DNA of 7,442 nt from Kangiellaceae bacterium. GTDB taxonomy: Bacteria; Pseudomonadota; Gammaproteobacteria; Enterobacterales; Kangiellaceae. Under the pieces are notes generated by a model. The model was not told the DNA's origin, did not search any database, and saw only the letters and a program-made list of their open reading frames with translations. Positions within the stretch are counted from its first letter, which is position 1; each line of letters starts with the position of its first letter. Position numbers and translations under genes: made by a program. The DNA is taken from positions 1-7,442 of the forward strand of contig JAUUYO010000168.1 in assembly GCA_030590405.1 (NCBI GenBank). The letters run 5' to 3'. Below are positions 5,901 to 7,442 of this stretch, piece by piece.

Positions 5901-6791
5901 TTAATGAACGTCTTTCCAATATTCTTTTTTCAGTAAATAAGCTACTGCAGTAAAAAAGAGGATAAAGAGTAAAACGTAAACGCCCATTCCTTTTCTTTCT
6001 CGCTTAATCGGTTCACCGATGTATTCTAAAAAGTTGACTAAATCCACCATGGCAGAGTCAAAATCTTGTGGCGATAATTGGCCTTCTTTAATCAAGGTGA
6101 AATATTTTCCTTGCCTGGAAAGTTCTGCCAATTGCGCTTCTTTTTCATGAATTTGATGTTCCGCTTCAGAAATGATTTTGTTTAACTCGCCTTTCTTGCC
6201 GCCATCTTTTATTTTTTGACTAGCACTGGCAATATCGCCATGGGCGTAAGCAATATCATTTTCAAGCCCTTTCACTTCTTCGGTTTTATCTTGAATCCCT
6301 TGCAAAGCTTCTAATGCATGCGGCATTCCAACATCTTTAAAGACTGAATTGTTAACTTGGTAAGGTCTGGACTCATCGGCATAAAATCCTCGGAAATAAT
6401 TATACAACCACTGTGGATTTCTAGAGCGCGCAATCAAGGATAAATCAGGTGGCGCGGTACCAAACCATTTTTCGGCAGCGGCGGTCGGCATATTATTGGT
6501 CATCAAATCACCAATTTTTTCGCTGGTAAACATTAAGTTATTAATCATCAAGTCTTCGGAAATTTGCAGATCTTTTGCACTGCGATTGTAGCGCTGAAAC
6601 TTTAAAGAATGACAACCCATGCAGTTATTCATGTAAACCTGCATACCATTTTGCATTGACATAGTTAACCGATGTTCAGAGTAATTGGGCATCTCATCAT
6701 TAGGCAAGACTAATCCGCCCTCGCTGGCAAAAGCAGAAACGGATAAACCAGCAGCAGCAAATATGCTTAAAACTTTTAGTCGTTTTTTCAT
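5901..6791 (-). CDS. petC: Ubiquinol-cytochrome c reductase, cytochrome c1 subunit
   Basis: Cytochrome c1 takes electrons from the Rieske protein in the bc1 complex and passes them to soluble or membrane cytochromes c on the periplasmic side. I start at ATG 6791 (296 aa): it overlaps the petB stop by one base and opens with a Sec signal peptide (KKR, hydrophobic 8-19, likely cleavage after SAFA at about residue 22). A longer frame from 6884 would lie inside petB. Haem c is bound at CMGCH (57-61) with Met156 (VGMPHAL) as likely sixth ligand. GTAPPDLSLIARSR (111-124) is a family signature. A single C-terminal membrane helix (about 269-287) ends in LKKEYWKDVH. Residues about 166-228 are a charged, helix-forming stretch that makes the protein longer than the roughly 260-residue relatives I remember. 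Confidence 0.95.
   Translation of the reverse strand: MKKRLKVLSIFAAAGLSVSAFASEGGLVLPNDEMPNYSEHRLTMSMQNGMQVYMNNCMGCHSLKFQRYNRSAKDLQISEDLMINNLMFTSEKIGDLMTNNMPTAAAEKWFGTAPPDLSLIARSRNPQWLYNYFRGFYADESRPYQVNNSVFKDVGMPHALEALQGIQDKTEEVKGLENDIAYAHGDIASASQKIKDGGKKGELNKIISEAEHQIHEKEAQLAELSRQGKYFTLIKEGQLSPQDFDSAMVDLVNFLEYIGEPIKRERKGMGVYVLLFILFFTAVAYLLKKEYWKDVH
6108..6296 (-). other. Predicted helical hairpin (coiled-coil-like) insertion within cytochrome c1
   Basis: These bases encode residues 166-228 of PetC. They read as two amphipathic helices (about 166-195 and 201-227) joined by the turn DGGKKG. Hydrophobic residues recur every seven positions: Ile166, Val173, Ile180, Ile187, Ile194 in the first; Ile207, Ile214, Leu221 with Leu203, Ala210, Leu224 in the second. 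The segment lies between the haem-ligand region (Met156) and the SPQDFDSAMVDLVNFLEY stretch before the membrane anchor. This is inferred from residue pattern only. Confidence 0.55.
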
Positions 6792-7442
6792 TAGTGGGTC
6801 ACCCTCAAAGGTACAGGCTTTGTTGTGCCCCATTGGCTCCACCAAGGCATTAATACAAAGAATGCAAAATAGTAAATGGTACAAATGCGTGCAACCAGAG
6901 TTCTCATTTCATTCGGCGCTTTCATGCCTAAATATCCTAAGATAAAGAAACAAATAACAAACAATGCCAATGCCACTTTAAAGATTGGACTCTTGTAACG
7001 AATAGAAAGCACGGGGCTTTTATCCAGCCAAGGCAAGAAGAATAGAACGACTAACGAAGCAGCCATCGCAATAACACCCAAACCTTGATTCGGCACAGCC
7101 TTCAAGATTGAATAATAAGGGGTAAAATACCAAACTGGCGCAATATGCTCTGGTGTTTTCAAAGGATCCGCCGGGGTAAAGTTTGGCGCTTCTAAAAAGT
7201 AACCGCCCATTTCTGGATTGAAGAAAATGATCCAGCAAAATATGAGTAAGAAAACCCCAACACCAACAATATCTTTTACGGTGTAATAAGGGTGGAAAGG
7301 AATGCCGTCCAGTGGAATACCATTTTCATCTTTCAGTTTTTTAATGTCGATCCCATCGGGATTATTTGACCCAACTTTATGTAGTGCAACAATGTGTAAG
7401 AAAACCATCAATAACAATGCCATTGGCAAAGCAACCACATGT
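6791..7442 (-). CDS. petB: Ubiquinol-cytochrome c reductase, cytochrome b subunit, C-terminal half (N-terminus outside window)
   Basis: Cytochrome b is the quinol-oxidising, quinone-reducing membrane core of the bc1 complex. The frame is open through the right edge; 216 codons are visible, so this is roughly the C-terminal half of a protein usually of 400 or more residues. Counting the first full codon (His) as 1, His1 and His16 lie in the fourth helix and are the likely haem ligands, followed by LHKVGSNNPDGIDI. The next helix is at about 58-75. The Qo-site motif is PVWY (102-105; bases 7127-7138), where mitochondria and many alphaproteobacteria have PEWY. Three further membrane helices follow at about 121-137, 154-173 and 186-201. 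The 15-residue His spacing is, as I recall, normal for beta/gammaproteobacterial cytochrome b. The stop TAA shares one base with the petC start (TAATG), indicating coupled translation. Confidence 0.96.
   Translation of the reverse strand, partial: HVVALPMALLLMVFLHIVALHKVGSNNPDGIDIKKLKDENGIPLDGIPFHPYYTVKDIVGVGVFLLIFCWIIFFNPEMGGYFLEAPNFTPADPLKTPEHIAPVWYFTPYYSILKAVPNQGLGVIAMAASLVVLFFLPWLDKSPVLSIRYKSPIFKVALALFVICFFILGYLGMKAPNEMRTLVARICTIYYFAFFVLMPWWSQWGTTKPVPLRVTH

Noticed and set aside
6792..6884. A 31-residue N-terminal extension of PetC from an ATG at 6884.
   Set aside because: It lies inside the conserved end of petB, and the internal ATG at 6791 begins a proper signal peptide.
1..7442. A hidden new multi-gene system (defence, toxin-antitoxin, biosynthetic or mobile).
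   Set aside because: Every long frame belongs to a well-known housekeeping family in a conserved order, with no spare coding space, no integrase or transposase, and no foreign-looking composition.

Overview
The window is about 42% GC by eye and is densely coded. It carries a conserved gammaproteobacterial housekeeping block: rsmI (partial, minus), then lpoA-yraN-diaA/gmhA-dolP (plus), then convergent sspB, sspA, petC and petB (all minus, petB partial). The first five genes have the same order and orientation as the Escherichia coli rsmI-lpoA-yraN-diaA-dolP cluster. The continuation into sspB-sspA-petC-petB is the order I remember from Pseudomonas. A cytochrome bc1 complex, a cytochrome b with a PVWY Qo motif and SspA/SspB together point to a respiratory, non-enteric gammaproteobacterium of moderate to low GC. 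I cannot name the genus.

Left part (1-914): rsmI, a 16S rRNA 2'-O-methyltransferase, runs off the left edge. Its start is separated by 54 bp from the divergent lpoA. That short spacer holds an exact tandem repeat of a 10-bp unit.

Centre (915-4504): a tightly packed plus-strand gene series, probably one operon. LpoA is the outer-membrane lipoprotein activator of the peptidoglycan synthase PBP1A. YraN is a small nuclease-fold protein. The next gene is a SIS-domain protein of the DiaA/GmhA family. DolP is an outer-membrane lipoprotein with two BON domains. Gaps are 12 bp, 42 bp and a 4-bp ATGA overlap. The theme is envelope growth and quality control, with a possible link to replication initiation through the DiaA-like protein.

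Convergent junction (4505-4613): a large inverted repeat with a T-run on each side. It probably ends transcription from both directions and looks like a member of a dispersed palindromic repeat class.

Right part (4614-7442, minus): petB and petC (bc1 complex) overlap by one base and are followed by sspA (RNA-polymerase-associated protein) and sspB (ClpXP adaptor). An 89-bp sspA-sspB spacer contains an imperfect direct repeat and a perfect 12-bp palindrome.

No stretch over 300 bases lacks a gene. I see no mobile element, CRISPR array, tRNA or rRNA, and no evidence of a new multi-gene system. The observations most worth checking are: a predicted helical hairpin inserted in cytochrome c1; a DiaA-locus protein that keeps every GmhA metal/catalytic residue; and the two intergenic repeat structures.
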